Assembly (NCBI GenBank): GCA_002785585.1
Contig: PEUI01000013.1
Coordinates: 1-17,921, forward strand
Length of the DNA: 17,921 nucleotides
Source of the DNA: Lysobacterales bacterium CG02_land_8_20_14_3_00_62_12
GTDB lineage: Bacteria; Pseudomonadota; Gammaproteobacteria; Xanthomonadales; Ahniellaceae
Direction of reading: 5' to 3'
Both the position numbers and the translations under genes were made by a program. The notes under the pieces were generated by a model, which did not search any database, was not told where the DNA came from, and saw only the letters and a program-made list of their open reading frames with translations. Numbering within the stretch: position 1 is the stretch's first letter; every line of letters begins with the position of its first letter. Shown here piece after piece: positions 6,270 through 14,726 of this stretch.

Positions 6270-8651
6270 CTAGTTCTCATGGTTCGTTTGCGATGGGAGC
6301 GGGGTGGATCGGATCGCCGCATTTGAAAGCGCTGGCGGCGGTCGGAATAAAGGTGACAAGAGCCAAACCAGGCCGATGCCGAACAGCAGGGTCAAACCAA
6401 AAGTTCGCAACGCCGGTGTCGCCGACAGCGCCAGCAAGCCAAAAGCCAACAGCGTGCTGGCGGCGCCCAAACAGACCGCCAGCCAACTGGCACCATCACC
6501 GTCGTGTTCCAGCAAAAAGATGCCGTAATCGATGCCCATGCCGAGCAGCATCAACAGCGCCAATACGCTGAATAAATCGAACGGTTCGCCCAACCACGCC
6601 AAAGCCGCAACCGTGACCACACCGGCCACTGCGGTCGGCAGCAGCGCACGCCAGGCCAGGCGTCGATAGCGCAGCGCCAATACCAGCACGACGCCCGCAA
6701 ACCCGGCCACCAACAGCCACGCCATCATCGCGCGATAGTGACCAAGCAATCGGGAAATATCGCTGGTGCGATCGATCCAGCGCACGCCTGGAATGGTCTT
6801 TGCCTGGGCGCTCAATAGGCCAAGATCGGCGCCCGGACCGACGCCATTGAGCATCACGACACTTGCCCAGTCGGTGCCCACCGCGCCAAGCCAGCGCGAC
6901 CGAAACGGCGCCGATAGCGGTTGCCGCAACCAATCCTCCAGGGTTAGATCGGTCGCCGCGAACGCCGGTCGGGTGATCGTCTCACCGACCACGCCGGAGA
7001 CCTTGGTCAACACGCTCGATTCGGCGGCCGCGGTCAACCCGGCATCGGCGTGTTGCCGGGCCAACGATGGCACCCAATCGGAAGTCGCGCGATAGCCCTT
7101 CAATTGCTGCTGGCTGACCAGTTGGTCGAGCTTCGCGGTGAGCGCCTCTTCGCGCTGGAGCACTTGTTCCACCGAAGCGCCTCGCACCAGGTAAAACTGT
7201 GCCGGACTGGGCAAGCCGAGCAATTGATCGATCTGCTGTTGCTGTCGCACCAGTGCCACCGGTGACTTTTGCAAACTGCGCAGATCGTCGTGAATCTGGA
7301 TTCGTTGCAGGCCAAGGAGCGTAAACACCAGCAGCGCAACGGCAAGCAGCCAAGTAAACCGTTGCCGGTTCGGCAAGCGTGGCCAAGCCTGCAACGAAGC
7401 GGCAATGGCATTGCCGAAGCGGCTAATCGGTCGCGGCCGCTGATCCAGCCAGGGAAACCAGCAGGCCACAGTGGCAAAGGCGGCCATCAAACCCGCTGTC
7501 GAAAATACCGCCATTTGGCGCAAGCCCGGAAACGGTGCCGCCGCCAATGCCAGGTACGCCAAGGCACTGGTGACAAAGGCCAGCGTCAAACCCGGCAACA
7601 GGTAGTACATCAAACCATGCGAACCAAGATCGCGATGCCGCTGACGGCTGGCGAAATAGTGGATGCCATAGTCCTCGGCGACACCAACCAGACTGGCACC
7701 AAACACCAACGTAAGCAGGTGCACTTTGCCGAATACCAGTGCTGTGACACTCACGCCGGCGGCCCAACCGATGGCCAAAGACAGCGCCACCAGCGCCAAT
7801 GGTCGAAGACCGCGAAACGCCAGCCACATCAGCAGAATCACCGCCAGAAACGAACCCAGGCCAATGGTGTTCATCTCCCAATTGGCGCGCGCTGCGGCCG
7901 CCTCTGCATGCAACGGCACGCCGGCACGCAAGATCTTCACGGTCGGCACCAGCGCTCGCGCCTGCGCACTGGCGCGGTCGAGGGCGCGCTGAATCGGTGC
8001 CTTGCCATTGAACTTGAAAGCAGCGGCTGGCGACTCATACGACAGGATGATCCAGTCGCTACCCGCCGCCGCAATGCTCGCCATACCGTCGCGCTCGCTG
8101 ATCCCTGACCCAATTCGTTGTTGCCACCAGTCCGGCCATAGCGCCAACGGATCCGCTTGCCATGCCGTTGCACCGCCGGTGACGCCGGGACCATAAAGAT
8201 TGGCCAGCGCCCGGTCAGCCAACGCCGCCGGATCGGGTTGTCGTAGCGACGCGCGTTGCGACGGCGTCAGCAGACGATCACGATACGGTCGATAAAACGC
8301 CAACGTCGCCGCGCCGTGCTCGGCGGCGCCAACCGGTAGCAAACCCGCCGACTCGGTTTGCAGCGCAGCGACGAAGGCGTGCGCGGCGCTCAGTGTTGTT
8401 GCCCAGCTCGGGCCACTCAATACGACCACAATCGACCGCGTCGCGGCATCGCTGATGCGCTCGGTTGCCGCCGCCAACACCGGATCGGCTTGCTCGCGCG
8501 GCAGCAGGGTGAGTAAATCGCTATCGAGTTTCGGCGCCGACCAAAACTGCAGTTGATGCGCGGCCAAGGCGAGCACCAACGCCAGCCAAACCCAAGCCGC
8601 CCAGCGCCAGCGGCGGCGCAATTCAGCGGCAGCGGCGGCGGACTCACTCAA
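6270..8651 (-). CDS. apeM: ApeM-like MMPL/RND-superfamily exporter
   Basis: An inner-membrane RND/MMPL-type exporter of about 793 residues with the duplicated layout of the family: one N-terminal membrane helix (WAAWVWLALVLALAA), a periplasmic loop, a bundle of five helices including FLAVILLMWLAF and GVAEDYGIHYFASR, then the same pattern again with VLALLMLLGMGIDYGIFLLEH. The two xDYGIx segments are the usual buried-Asp motif of MMPL proteins. It should move the APE or its lipid conjugate out of the inner membrane and hand it to ApeL. There is no in-frame ATG near the expected N-terminus. I place the start at the TTG at 8651 (protein begins LSESAAAAAELRRR) because GAGG lies nine bases upstream and the start overlaps the apeL stop; the frame is open back to an ATG at 8780. 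Confidence 0.92.
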   Translation of the reverse strand: MSESAAAAAELRRRWRWAAWVWLALVLALAAHQLQFWSAPKLDSDLLTLLPREQADPVLAAATERISDAATRSIVVVLSGPSWATTLSAAHAFVAALQTESAGLLPVGAAEHGAATLAFYRPYRDRLLTPSQRASLRQPDPAALADRALANLYGPGVTGGATAWQADPLALWPDWWQQRIGSGISERDGMASIAAAGSDWIILSYESPAAAFKFNGKAPIQRALDRASAQARALVPTVKILRAGVPLHAEAAAARANWEMNTIGLGSFLAVILLMWLAFRGLRPLALVALSLAIGWAAGVSVTALVFGKVHLLTLVFGASLVGVAEDYGIHYFASRQRHRDLGSHGLMYYLLPGLTLAFVTSALAYLALAAAPFPGLRQMAVFSTAGLMAAFATVACWFPWLDQRPRPISRFGNAIAASLQAWPRLPNRQRFTWLLAVALLVFTLLGLQRIQIHDDLRSLQKSPVALVRQQQQIDQLLGLPSPAQFYLVRGASVEQVLQREEALTAKLDQLVSQQQLKGYRATSDWVPSLARQHADAGLTAAAESSVLTKVSGVVGETITRPAFAATDLTLEDWLRQPLSAPFRSRWLGAVGTDWASVVMLNGVGPGADLGLLSAQAKTIPGVRWIDRTSDISRLLGHYRAMMAWLLVAGFAGVVLVLALRYRRLAWRALLPTAVAGVVTVAALAWLGEPFDLFSVLALLMLLGMGIDYGIFLLEHDGDGASWLAVCLGAASTLLAFGLLALSATPALRTFGLTLLFGIGLVWLLSPLFRPPPALSNAAIRSTPLPSQTNHEN

Positions 8652-9273
8652 ACTGCTGTGCCTCGGCAATGTCCAGCTCGGCCGGCGTGTCACGCAGATC
8701 CAGGAAGCGAATTTCGGTGTGGTCGCCGCTGCGCTCTTCGATTCGAATGGTTTCGACGTTGCGATCTCCCTGCAACGCAATCCGCCGGAAGGCTTTTTTC
8801 AATGCTCCGGTTCGCGGCAACAGCTCAAGCTGCCAGCGGCCATCTGCCAGCTCGGATGGTTTGATCTCAAATTGTTCGGCCAGGGTAACCGTGTCCCCAG
8901 TCAGCAAGGCCAGCATCAGCGTGGGTGCGGTGCCAACGCCAGGCGACCCGGCCGCCGCCACCCGTTTTTGCGCGCCATCGGCGCCGGTCGTGGTCAGCAG
9001 GTGTTGCTTGGTAATGACGATGCTGGAGGCAAATGGTTTACGCGTATTCCAGACCACGCCACGATCCCGCGCGAGCAGAAAATCACCGCTCGATTGAAGT
9101 GAATGGCGAAATCCTTTCAGTTGCTTTTCTTGCTCAAAAGATCCGCGCAAGACCGGGGTATCGGCAAGCCGACCACGAATGTCGGTTGTCGGGGCGACCG
9201 CCGACGCGACCAAGCTGATCGACAGCAGGGCGGTCTGCATCGCCGCTCGGATCAGTCGCTGGGCGCGGCTCAT
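8644..9273 (-). CDS. apeL: ApeL-like LolA-family periplasmic lipid carrier
   Basis: A 209-residue exported protein of the LolA-like fold. The N-terminus MSRAQRLIRAAMQTALLSIS followed by LVASAVA is a Sec signal peptide with probable cleavage after AVA (about residue 27). The mature part carries the LolA-like pattern LRGSFEQEKQLKGF, then SSGDFLLARDRGVVWNTRKPF, the half-barrel strands that begin LolA proteins. In APE clusters this protein is thought to shuttle the lipid-anchored polyene across the periplasm between the MMPL exporter and an outer-membrane lipoprotein. Its ATG (9273) overlaps the thioesterase stop in an ATGA junction, so an upstream in-frame ATG at 9324 is rejected. Cargo identity is inferred from context only. 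Confidence 0.88.
   Translation of the reverse strand: MSRAQRLIRAAMQTALLSISLVASAVAPTTDIRGRLADTPVLRGSFEQEKQLKGFRHSLQSSGDFLLARDRGVVWNTRKPFASSIVITKQHLLTTTGADGAQKRVAAAGSPGVGTAPTLMLALLTGDTVTLAEQFEIKPSELADGRWQLELLPRTGALKKAFRRIALQGDRNVETIRIEERSGDHTEIRFLDLRDTPAELDIAEAQQFE
8661..8664 (-). promoter_or_regulatory. Shine-Dalgarno for apeM TTG start
   Basis: GAGG on the minus strand nine bases upstream of the TTG at 8651, inside the last codons of apeL. It supports the rare start codon. Confidence 0.4.
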
Positions 9274-9689
9274 GACGTCGGCAAGCCCAGGCGCGCCAAC
9301 AAAACCGCTGGCGAGGCGTAGCACATTTCGCCGGTCGCCACGCTGACCGCTACCTGGATGGTATGCGCGCGGGTCAACAACAAAGCGGTTTCGGCATCAC
9401 GAATCTGGTAATCGATACGCAAGCGGTGCTCCCATTCGGTGATGCGGGCGCGGACTTTCAACTTCTGTTGGTAGTGGGCGGAACGCAGATACTTTGCTCG
9501 CAAATCAACAATCGGCCAGTGGTAGCCAGATGCGTGCATCTGCGGAAAATCGTAGTCGAATCGTTGCAGCAAGGCGCAACGCGCCAGCTCAAAGTATTTG
9601 AAATAGTGCCCATGCCAGACCACAACCATTGGATCCAGATCGTGAAACGCTGGCGTCAGCTCGATTTCATGGCTCAAATCAAGCGTCAT
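9270..9689 (-). CDS. apeK: ApeK-like acyl-ACP/CoA thioesterase (4HBT hotdog)
   Basis: A 139-residue thioesterase of the 4-hydroxybenzoyl-CoA/YbgC hotdog family, the standard length. The active-site segment reads HDLDPMVVVWHGHYFKYFE (residues 16-34), matching the family pattern D-x-x-(G/M)-V-V-(Y/W)-H-x-x-Y, with Asp19 as the likely catalytic acid. It may release the finished polyene from the ACP or remove misprimed acyl groups. It starts at 9689, overlapping the ammonia-lyase stop by 11 bases, and its stop overlaps the apeL start. Position between lyase and LolA-like gene is as in other APE clusters. Confidence 0.9.
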   Translation of the reverse strand: MTLDLSHEIELTPAFHDLDPMVVVWHGHYFKYFELARCALLQRFDYDFPQMHASGYHWPIVDLRAKYLRSAHYQQKLKVRARITEWEHRLRIDYQIRDAETALLLTRAHTIQVAVSVATGEMCYASPAVLLARLGLPTS

Positions 9690-11232
9690 ACAATCCCCAA
9701 GATTCGCTGCGGATGGCGGCGATCAAGCCAAGCAACTCATGGTCCAGCGCGCGGTCTTCGACAATCAACGGCAGCCGCGTCGCCAGGTTGGCGTGCATCT
9801 CTGAAAGCGCCGCGCCCAGCACCAGATCCGGCTGCAAGCGCTGACGCAGCGTGATCCCCTGGCGCGCGGTAATCAGCAGCGCCGCGACCACCTGTTCGGT
9901 GAGTTCCAGCACGCGCAGGCAATCACGCGCTGCAATCGTGCCCATGCTGACTTTGTCCTGGTTGTGGCATTCGGTGGAACGCGAAAACACCGACGCCGGC
10001 ATCGTCAATTTGAGCGCTTCTGCGGTCCAAGCCGACACGCTGATCTGTAACGCTTTCAGACCATGATTGATGGCGGCGCGGGGGCCGGTTGCAGCCGACA
10101 GGTTGGCCGCCAAGCCGTGGTTGTAGCGGGCGTCCACCAATAGCGCCATCTGCCGATCCATCAGATCGGCGAGGTTGGCAACCAGGTTCTTCATCGCGTC
10201 CATGGCAAACGCAATGTGGCCACCGTAGAAGTGCCCGCCATGCAACACCAGTTCCAAATCCGGCTCAATAATCGGATTGTCGTTGGCGCTATTGAGCTCG
10301 TTTTCGATGGTGTCACGGAAAAACGGCAAGGCGTCTTCCAAGACCCCGATCACATGCGGTGCGCAGCGCAACGAATAGCGATCCTGCAGGCGCTGGTCGT
10401 TGCGACTCGGTCGATCCGAGTTCAGATCGCTACGTAGCCGCGACGCAACGCGCTGCAAACCGACATGCGGTTTTACGGCGAACAACGGCGCGTCGAAATG
10501 GTGGGCATTGCCGGCACTGGCCAGCACATTGAAAGCGGTCACCCGGGTACACAGCCGCGACAAGTAATCGGCACGCCGCCAGGCCAGACAGGCCAACGCG
10601 GTCATTACTGCCGTGCCATTCATGATCGCCAGGCCTTCTTTGGGACGCAGCTGCAACGGCGCGCGACCATGGCGCGCCAACGCCACCGCGGCTGGCAATA
10701 CCTCGCCCGCCAGCATGACCTCGCGCTCGCCACACAACACCGCCGCCAAATACGACAGCGGCGTGAGATCACCGCTGGCACCCACCGATCCCTCGGCCGG
10801 AATGCGCGGCAGAATGTCATATCGCAGCAATGCTTCGATCTGCTCGAGCAGGCCGATGCTGACGCCGGACACGCCTTGCGCCAGCGACACCAGGCGCGCC
10901 ACCAACACCGCGCGCGCCTCGTCGGCATCCAGAAATCGACCCAGACCGCAACCGTGGTAGGTATACAAATGGTGCGGCAACTCGGTCACCAACTGCGGTG
11001 GAATCGTCACCGTGCAGGAGTCGCCATAGCCGGTGCTGACGCCATAGACCACGCCATCTTCGGCGATCAGTCGATCGACGAAGGCCGCACCACGGCCAAT
11101 GCGGGCGCGAAACGCCGGGTCGCTGTTCAGTTCTACGCGGCGTTCGCGGCGCGCCAGCATGACCACGTCTTCGATGCGCAAGCGACCAGCGCCAACGGTG
11201 ATGGGCAGTAAATCAGTTCGAATCGGTGGCAT
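9679..11232 (-). CDS. Aromatic amino acid ammonia-lyase (HAL/TAL family), probable tyrosine ammonia-lyase
   Basis: A 517-residue member of the HAL/PAL/TAL family, the normal bacterial length. The Ala152-Ser153-Gly154 triad in GSVGASGDLTPLSYLA makes the MIO electrophile. Tyr63 in YGVSTGYG, the loop NGTAVM (205-210), YSLRC (286-290), NSANDNPI (314-321) and HGGHFYG (331-337) are all present, so the enzyme looks intact. The substrate-selectivity pair is Tyr92-His93 (TYHGCG): the second position matches histidine ammonia-lyases and flavobacterial tyrosine lyases, but Tyr at the first is unusual. No hut genes are near, so I infer that it makes 4-coumarate from tyrosine as the polyene starter, as in flexirubin-type clusters. 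Start at 11232 overlaps the preceding stop by 20 bases; the frame is open further upstream (11541) inside the acyltransferase gene. Confidence 0.88.
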   Translation of the reverse strand: MPPIRTDLLPITVGAGRLRIEDVVMLARRERRVELNSDPAFRARIGRGAAFVDRLIAEDGVVYGVSTGYGDSCTVTIPPQLVTELPHHLYTYHGCGLGRFLDADEARAVLVARLVSLAQGVSGVSIGLLEQIEALLRYDILPRIPAEGSVGASGDLTPLSYLAAVLCGEREVMLAGEVLPAAVALARHGRAPLQLRPKEGLAIMNGTAVMTALACLAWRRADYLSRLCTRVTAFNVLASAGNAHHFDAPLFAVKPHVGLQRVASRLRSDLNSDRPSRNDQRLQDRYSLRCAPHVIGVLEDALPFFRDTIENELNSANDNPIIEPDLELVLHGGHFYGGHIAFAMDAMKNLVANLADLMDRQMALLVDARYNHGLAANLSAATGPRAAINHGLKALQISVSAWTAEALKLTMPASVFSRSTECHNQDKVSMGTIAARDCLRVLELTEQVVAALLITARQGITLRQRLQPDLVLGAALSEMHANLATRLPLIVEDRALDHELLGLIAAIRSESWGLYDA

Positions 11233-12163
11233 GGGTGGTTTGGTCCCAAAATGGAAAAAAATTGAACCAGTCGTAGGGCGAACGGTGCAGCTGGGTTTCC
11301 ATCCAGCGGGCAAACTCGCTGGCGTAAGCAGCCAGCGCCAACTCGCGCGATGCGCGCGGCAAGATGACGCGATCAGCCAGCTTGTGAATGTCCACTTGAT
11401 AGTCGCCGCCACCGCCGTTGCTTTGGTGCAGGCAACTGATGCAATAAGCCGGGCAACCCAGCAACGAGGCCAGCAAATAGGGTCCGATCGGCAGTGGTGC
11501 CGGGTGTCCCAGAAACGGCACCCAGACCACCCGATCACCATGCACCGGCACCCGGTCGCCAGCGATCGCGATCAACTCACCAGCGGCAACCCGCTCCGCC
11601 AGCAGTACCGCGGTAACCGGGGAAAAATCCGCCACCTGCATAAAATGCACCGTCGCCTGCGGATTGACCCGGCGTCGCAGCCGATTGAACTGTTCGGCGT
11701 GCGCGGTGTGCACGAGCATGGTGATACGCAAACCAGCACGATGATCGGCAGCGACTTGGAGCAATTCCAGACAGCCCATGTGCGCGGTCACCAAGACCGC
11801 TCCCCGGCCAGCGCGGCTTTCGGCAAACATCGTTTCGTGACCCTGAAATGGTAGTTGGTCGGCACGGTAGTCACCGCCCATGGCCAGCACCTTGTCGAGC
11901 ACGGTTTCGGCGAAGCGCAGCAGGTGGCGAAAACTGTGGCCAATCCCCGGCACGCTGTCAAAACACTGCTGGCTGGCGTGCAGACGCTGCAAATACTGGG
12001 CCGACGCCCGCCGCGCCAACGGCCGTGTCAGCCAGTAATAGAGCACCACCGGCAGCAGGCAGAGGCGAAACGGCAGGCGGCCGAGGTAGTGGTGCACACC
12101 TTGGAGCAACCGAATGCCGACCACGAAAGTGCTTTCACCAATATTGGCCCAGTGCTGACTCAT
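11213..12163 (-). CDS. LpxL/HtrB-like lysophospholipid acyltransferase
   Basis: A 316-residue member of the LpxL/HtrB acyltransferase family. The catalytic HxxxxE motif is His128-Met-Gly-Cys-Leu-Glu133 in VTAHMGCLELL, and a hydrophobic N-terminal anchor (PFRLCLLPVVLYYWL, 31-45) would hold it on the inner membrane. In the reference APE system a single protein, ApeJ, carries glycosyltransferase and acyltransferase parts; here the preceding glycosyltransferase gene and this gene overlap by four bases (ATGA) and look like the two halves encoded separately. It probably transfers the polyene acyl chain, or a fatty acid, to a glycosylated lipid anchor. The acceptor is unknown. Confidence 0.87.
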   Translation of the reverse strand: MSQHWANIGESTFVVGIRLLQGVHHYLGRLPFRLCLLPVVLYYWLTRPLARRASAQYLQRLHASQQCFDSVPGIGHSFRHLLRFAETVLDKVLAMGGDYRADQLPFQGHETMFAESRAGRGAVLVTAHMGCLELLQVAADHRAGLRITMLVHTAHAEQFNRLRRRVNPQATVHFMQVADFSPVTAVLLAERVAAGELIAIAGDRVPVHGDRVVWVPFLGHPAPLPIGPYLLASLLGCPAYCISCLHQSNGGGGDYQVDIHKLADRVILPRASRELALAAYASEFARWMETQLHRSPYDWFNFFPFWDQTTHATDSN

Positions 12164-12933
12164 GCGCGCAGCTTACGCCACAGCAGCAACGGCAGGCGCC
12201 ACAACATGCCGAAGAACAACTTGGTGTGCAGGCGCGAAATGCTCAAGTTGTCGCGCCAAAAACTGAAGTGCGAAACGCCATCCGGTGGGTAGATTACCGG
12301 GGTGCGACGATTACGAATTTTCAAGCCGCGCCAATGCAAACGGACCAGGATTTCGATATCGAAATCCATCCGTCGGCCAATCTGCACAGTGTCCAGCAGC
12401 GCCAGGATCGGCGGTAGTGGATAGACCCGGAAGCCGCACATTGAATCACCGATGGCAAACGACAAGGTGTTGATCCAAACCCAGAGATGGGTCAGGTAGC
12501 GTCCAACCAGTCGGCCCCGGGGAACGGAACGGTCGAACGCCGGTGTGCCAATGATGACCGCGTCCGGAAATGCGCGCGCCTCGGCAACAAAACCGGCAAT
12601 GTCGTTGACTTGGTGTTGACCATCGGCGTCGATCTGCACGGCATGGGTGTAACCCAGTCGACCGGCTTCGCGCAAACCGGCGATCACAGCGGCGCCCTTG
12701 CCTTGGTTGCTGGGTAGCCGGATCAATCTCACCTGACCGTCTTCAGCGGCGGCAAGATTCGCGAGGATCGCCGCGCAACCGGGTTCGGAACCGTCATCCA
12801 CCAACAAACCCGGCAGCTGTTGCGCGCGCACACCAGCGACCATCCTGCCAATCGCCTGCCCATGATTGAACACCGGGATCACCACCACCACCGAAAATGC
12901 CCCAGGCACCACTGACTGCGGCGGCGCGTTCAT
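12160..12933 (-). CDS. Family 2 glycosyltransferase
   Basis: A 257-residue GT-A glycosyltransferase. It opens with the family 2 signature FSVVVVIPVFNHGQAIG (13-29), then LLVDDGSE (43-50), NQGKGAAVIAGL (76-87) and the metal-binding DAD of QIDADGQHQ (Asp102, Asp104). No obvious membrane span is seen besides moderately hydrophobic stretches near the C-terminus. It should transfer a sugar from a nucleotide- or polyprenyl-linked donor to the anchor of the polyene. The ATG at 12933 overlaps the ligase-dehydratase stop (ATGA); the longer open frame to 13200 is discarded because its extra N-terminus lies within the upstream dehydratase domain. It corresponds to the N-terminal half of ApeJ. Confidence 0.88.
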   Translation of the reverse strand: MNAPPQSVVPGAFSVVVVIPVFNHGQAIGRMVAGVRAQQLPGLLVDDGSEPGCAAILANLAAAEDGQVRLIRLPSNQGKGAAVIAGLREAGRLGYTHAVQIDADGQHQVNDIAGFVAEARAFPDAVIIGTPAFDRSVPRGRLVGRYLTHLWVWINTLSFAIGDSMCGFRVYPLPPILALLDTVQIGRRMDFDIEILVRLHWRGLKIRNRRTPVIYPPDGVSHFSFWRDNLSISRLHTKLFFGMLWRLPLLLWRKLRA

Positions 12934-14633
12934 TGCGCAGCAGCCGCGAACCACAGGCGGCCACTGGCGTGGGTACCCAAAGTCGACGTGTAGCAAAAAC
13001 CGAGCGTGGCCGTGGCAGCCTTCCAGCTCATCTGCAAATGCAGTTGGGCACCGGGTCGCACCAGTCGCTGAAATTTGAGCGCCTCGATCCGGACAAAGTG
13101 ACCCGGTAGCGCAAACACCTCGCCGCCCCAGTGAATCGTCCAGTCGATCAATGCCACACCCGGCAATACCGGCAACGCCGGAAAGTGGCCGTCGAAGCAC
13201 GCCAATTCGGCACAGACGCTGAACTCCAGCGCCGCGCTGTCAGCGTCCCGAACCAGCCAATGGATCGCTGGCAGCCGTGGCTTGAACAACGCCGCCAGCA
13301 TCGCCTCGGTGGTTTTGGCCTGTGCATCGATCGGCAAAGTGTCGACAAAACGCCAGCGCCTTGGCAGGGCGATTGGGTCAATCCGATCCGCCAGTGTGGC
13401 GCGCAAGCGTTGGCAAAAAAGCCGCTTGCCGATCGCCGATAGCGCCGCCAAGCCGGCTGCCGTTGGCACCGCCACCGCCGCGATCATTGCCCGTTGTTCA
13501 TTGAGCACCGTGACCTTCGCCGCTTCGACCAAGCCCGACGCTAGCAATGCTTGTTCGATCGCCGAAAGTGAAACGCGGGTCTCCTCGATCTTGGCGATGC
13601 GATCGCTGCGGCCGCGTAGCTGGAAGCCAGCGCCGACCGCTTCGGCGCGATCCGTCGTGCTCTGCCACTCAGCATTCGGCAAATGCGCTGACCGAACCGC
13701 CAACAGTTCGTCGACGATCCGCCATTGCACGCCGGGTAGCGCCGACCAGGGATTGTCGGCCCCTTGCCGCGACGCGATGCCACCGGTTTCGGTGCTCCCG
13801 AAAATTTCAATCGGCGGGCACCGCCAAAGTTGCTCGACCGCGTCATTGGCGGCGGCCGGCAACGGCCCGCCGGAAGAAAACACCACGCGCATTCGGCTGC
13901 GGACCGCTTGCCAATCCAAGGATTTCGGCAAGCGCTTGAGTTGTGCCGGGCTGGCGACCAGCACCGCGGGCGCGGTTCCGGGCAGCGCCGCGATCTGCTC
14001 GGGCGTGCACAGCCGCCGGGCATAAAAAGGTCGGCGATAAGCCAGCGGCCACAAGATACGAAACAGCAAACCGTACAGATGCTGATGCGAGACGCTGCCA
14101 AAAATCACCGTCTCCGACAGGCGCTCACCAAAGCACAGCTCCAGCGCCGAAAGCTCGGATTGCAGTTGCGGCAAGGCTTTGCTTATCGCCACCGGCTCGC
14201 CACTGGATCCCGAAGTAAACAAGACCAACGATGTCAGTTTTGGATCAAGTGCCGACAATCGCCGGAGCGCTGCGGGTGCTGCCTGAAAGTTGATCGGCAC
14301 TGCCCCCGGCAGGTCGCCAATAAAGCAATCTACCTGCCCTGCCGCACGTTCCAGCGAGTTCGGCAAGGCATCCGCAGGCAGCAGCACCTGCTTGCCGGCG
14401 TGCCAGGCGCCGAACAGGGCTGCGGCAAAGGTCAGGCTGTCTTCGTGGTACAGCGCCACCCGACTGCCCGGCGTGGCGACCAGCGCTGCTTGCCAGCATT
14501 GCACTTGATGACGAAAACTGGGCAGCGTCACCGGCCCGCTATCTGCGTACGCCACGACGCGATCCTCATCGCCATCGACCTGGGTCAGCAAACTGGCGAG
14601 TAGGGGCCGCTCAGCCATGGTCTGGTCGGACAC
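12930..14633 (-). CDS. apeH: Acyl-activating AMP ligase fused to ApeI-like dehydratase
   Basis: A 567-residue two-domain protein. Residues ~1-450 are an ANL-family adenylating ligase: P-loop FTSGSSGEPVAISK (139-152), FGSTETGG (278-285), the hinge LRGRSDRIAKIE (339-350) and the C-terminal lysine Lys440 in DTLPIDAQAKTTE, although the usual Gly before this Lys is Ala. Residues ~452-567 are a hotdog dehydratase with DGHFPALPVLPGVALID, giving the FabZ/FabA-like pair His483 and Asp497. The ligase should activate the aryl starter (4-coumarate or 4-hydroxybenzoate) and load it on an ACP; the dehydratase should partner with ApeP. The GTG at 14633 is chosen with modest confidence; an ATG five codons later (14618) also fits. 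In the reference cluster these are separate genes, apeH and apeI. Confidence 0.92.
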   Translation of the reverse strand: MSDQTMAERPLLASLLTQVDGDEDRVVAYADSGPVTLPSFRHQVQCWQAALVATPGSRVALYHEDSLTFAAALFGAWHAGKQVLLPADALPNSLERAAGQVDCFIGDLPGAVPINFQAAPAALRRLSALDPKLTSLVLFTSGSSGEPVAISKALPQLQSELSALELCFGERLSETVIFGSVSHQHLYGLLFRILWPLAYRRPFYARRLCTPEQIAALPGTAPAVLVASPAQLKRLPKSLDWQAVRSRMRVVFSSGGPLPAAANDAVEQLWRCPPIEIFGSTETGGIASRQGADNPWSALPGVQWRIVDELLAVRSAHLPNAEWQSTTDRAEAVGAGFQLRGRSDRIAKIEETRVSLSAIEQALLASGLVEAAKVTVLNEQRAMIAAVAVPTAAGLAALSAIGKRLFCQRLRATLADRIDPIALPRRWRFVDTLPIDAQAKTTEAMLAALFKPRLPAIHWLVRDADSAALEFSVCAELACFDGHFPALPVLPGVALIDWTIHWGGEVFALPGHFVRIEALKFQRLVRPGAQLHLQMSWKAATATLGFCYTSTLGTHASGRLWFAAAAQ

Positions 14634-14721
14634 CGGCAGCTTTGTTCCGGTATCGCGCGCACGCTGCCGACCGCAGCGTCAGCGCCCAATGGAGACCGAT
14701 GGGGGACATCAGCAGCAGCAC
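14611..14721 (-). other. Hydrophobic short reading frame where apeG is expected
   Basis: The stretch between apeF and the ligase gene is the only gap of real size in the operon (93 bases). In a third frame it reads TFVLLLMSPIGLHWALTLRS and then a basic tail to a TGA at 14611, with a GTG (14721) or ATG (14709) as possible starts. The frame is closed by a stop inside apeF, so at most about 36 residues can be made from these starts. A membrane-like segment plus basic tail could be the leftover C-terminus of ApeG, a multi-span membrane protein encoded at this exact place in other APE clusters, but resemblance is only by character and position. No good Shine-Dalgarno is seen. Confidence 0.25.
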
Positions 14722-14726
14722 GAAAG

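Noticed and set aside
9679..11232. Histidine degradation (hutH) reading of the lyase
   Set aside because: No hutU, hutI, hutG or hutC nearby and the gene is embedded in the pigment operon; tyrosine or a related substrate is more likely, though not proved.
11233..11541. 103-residue extension of the ammonia-lyase frame
   Set aside because: Lies within the acyltransferase gene and has no lyase similarity; family length fits the start at 11232.
13764..14603. 279-codon plus-strand ORF
   Set aside because: Opposite the ligase domain; Arg/Gln-rich composition typical of an antisense shadow.
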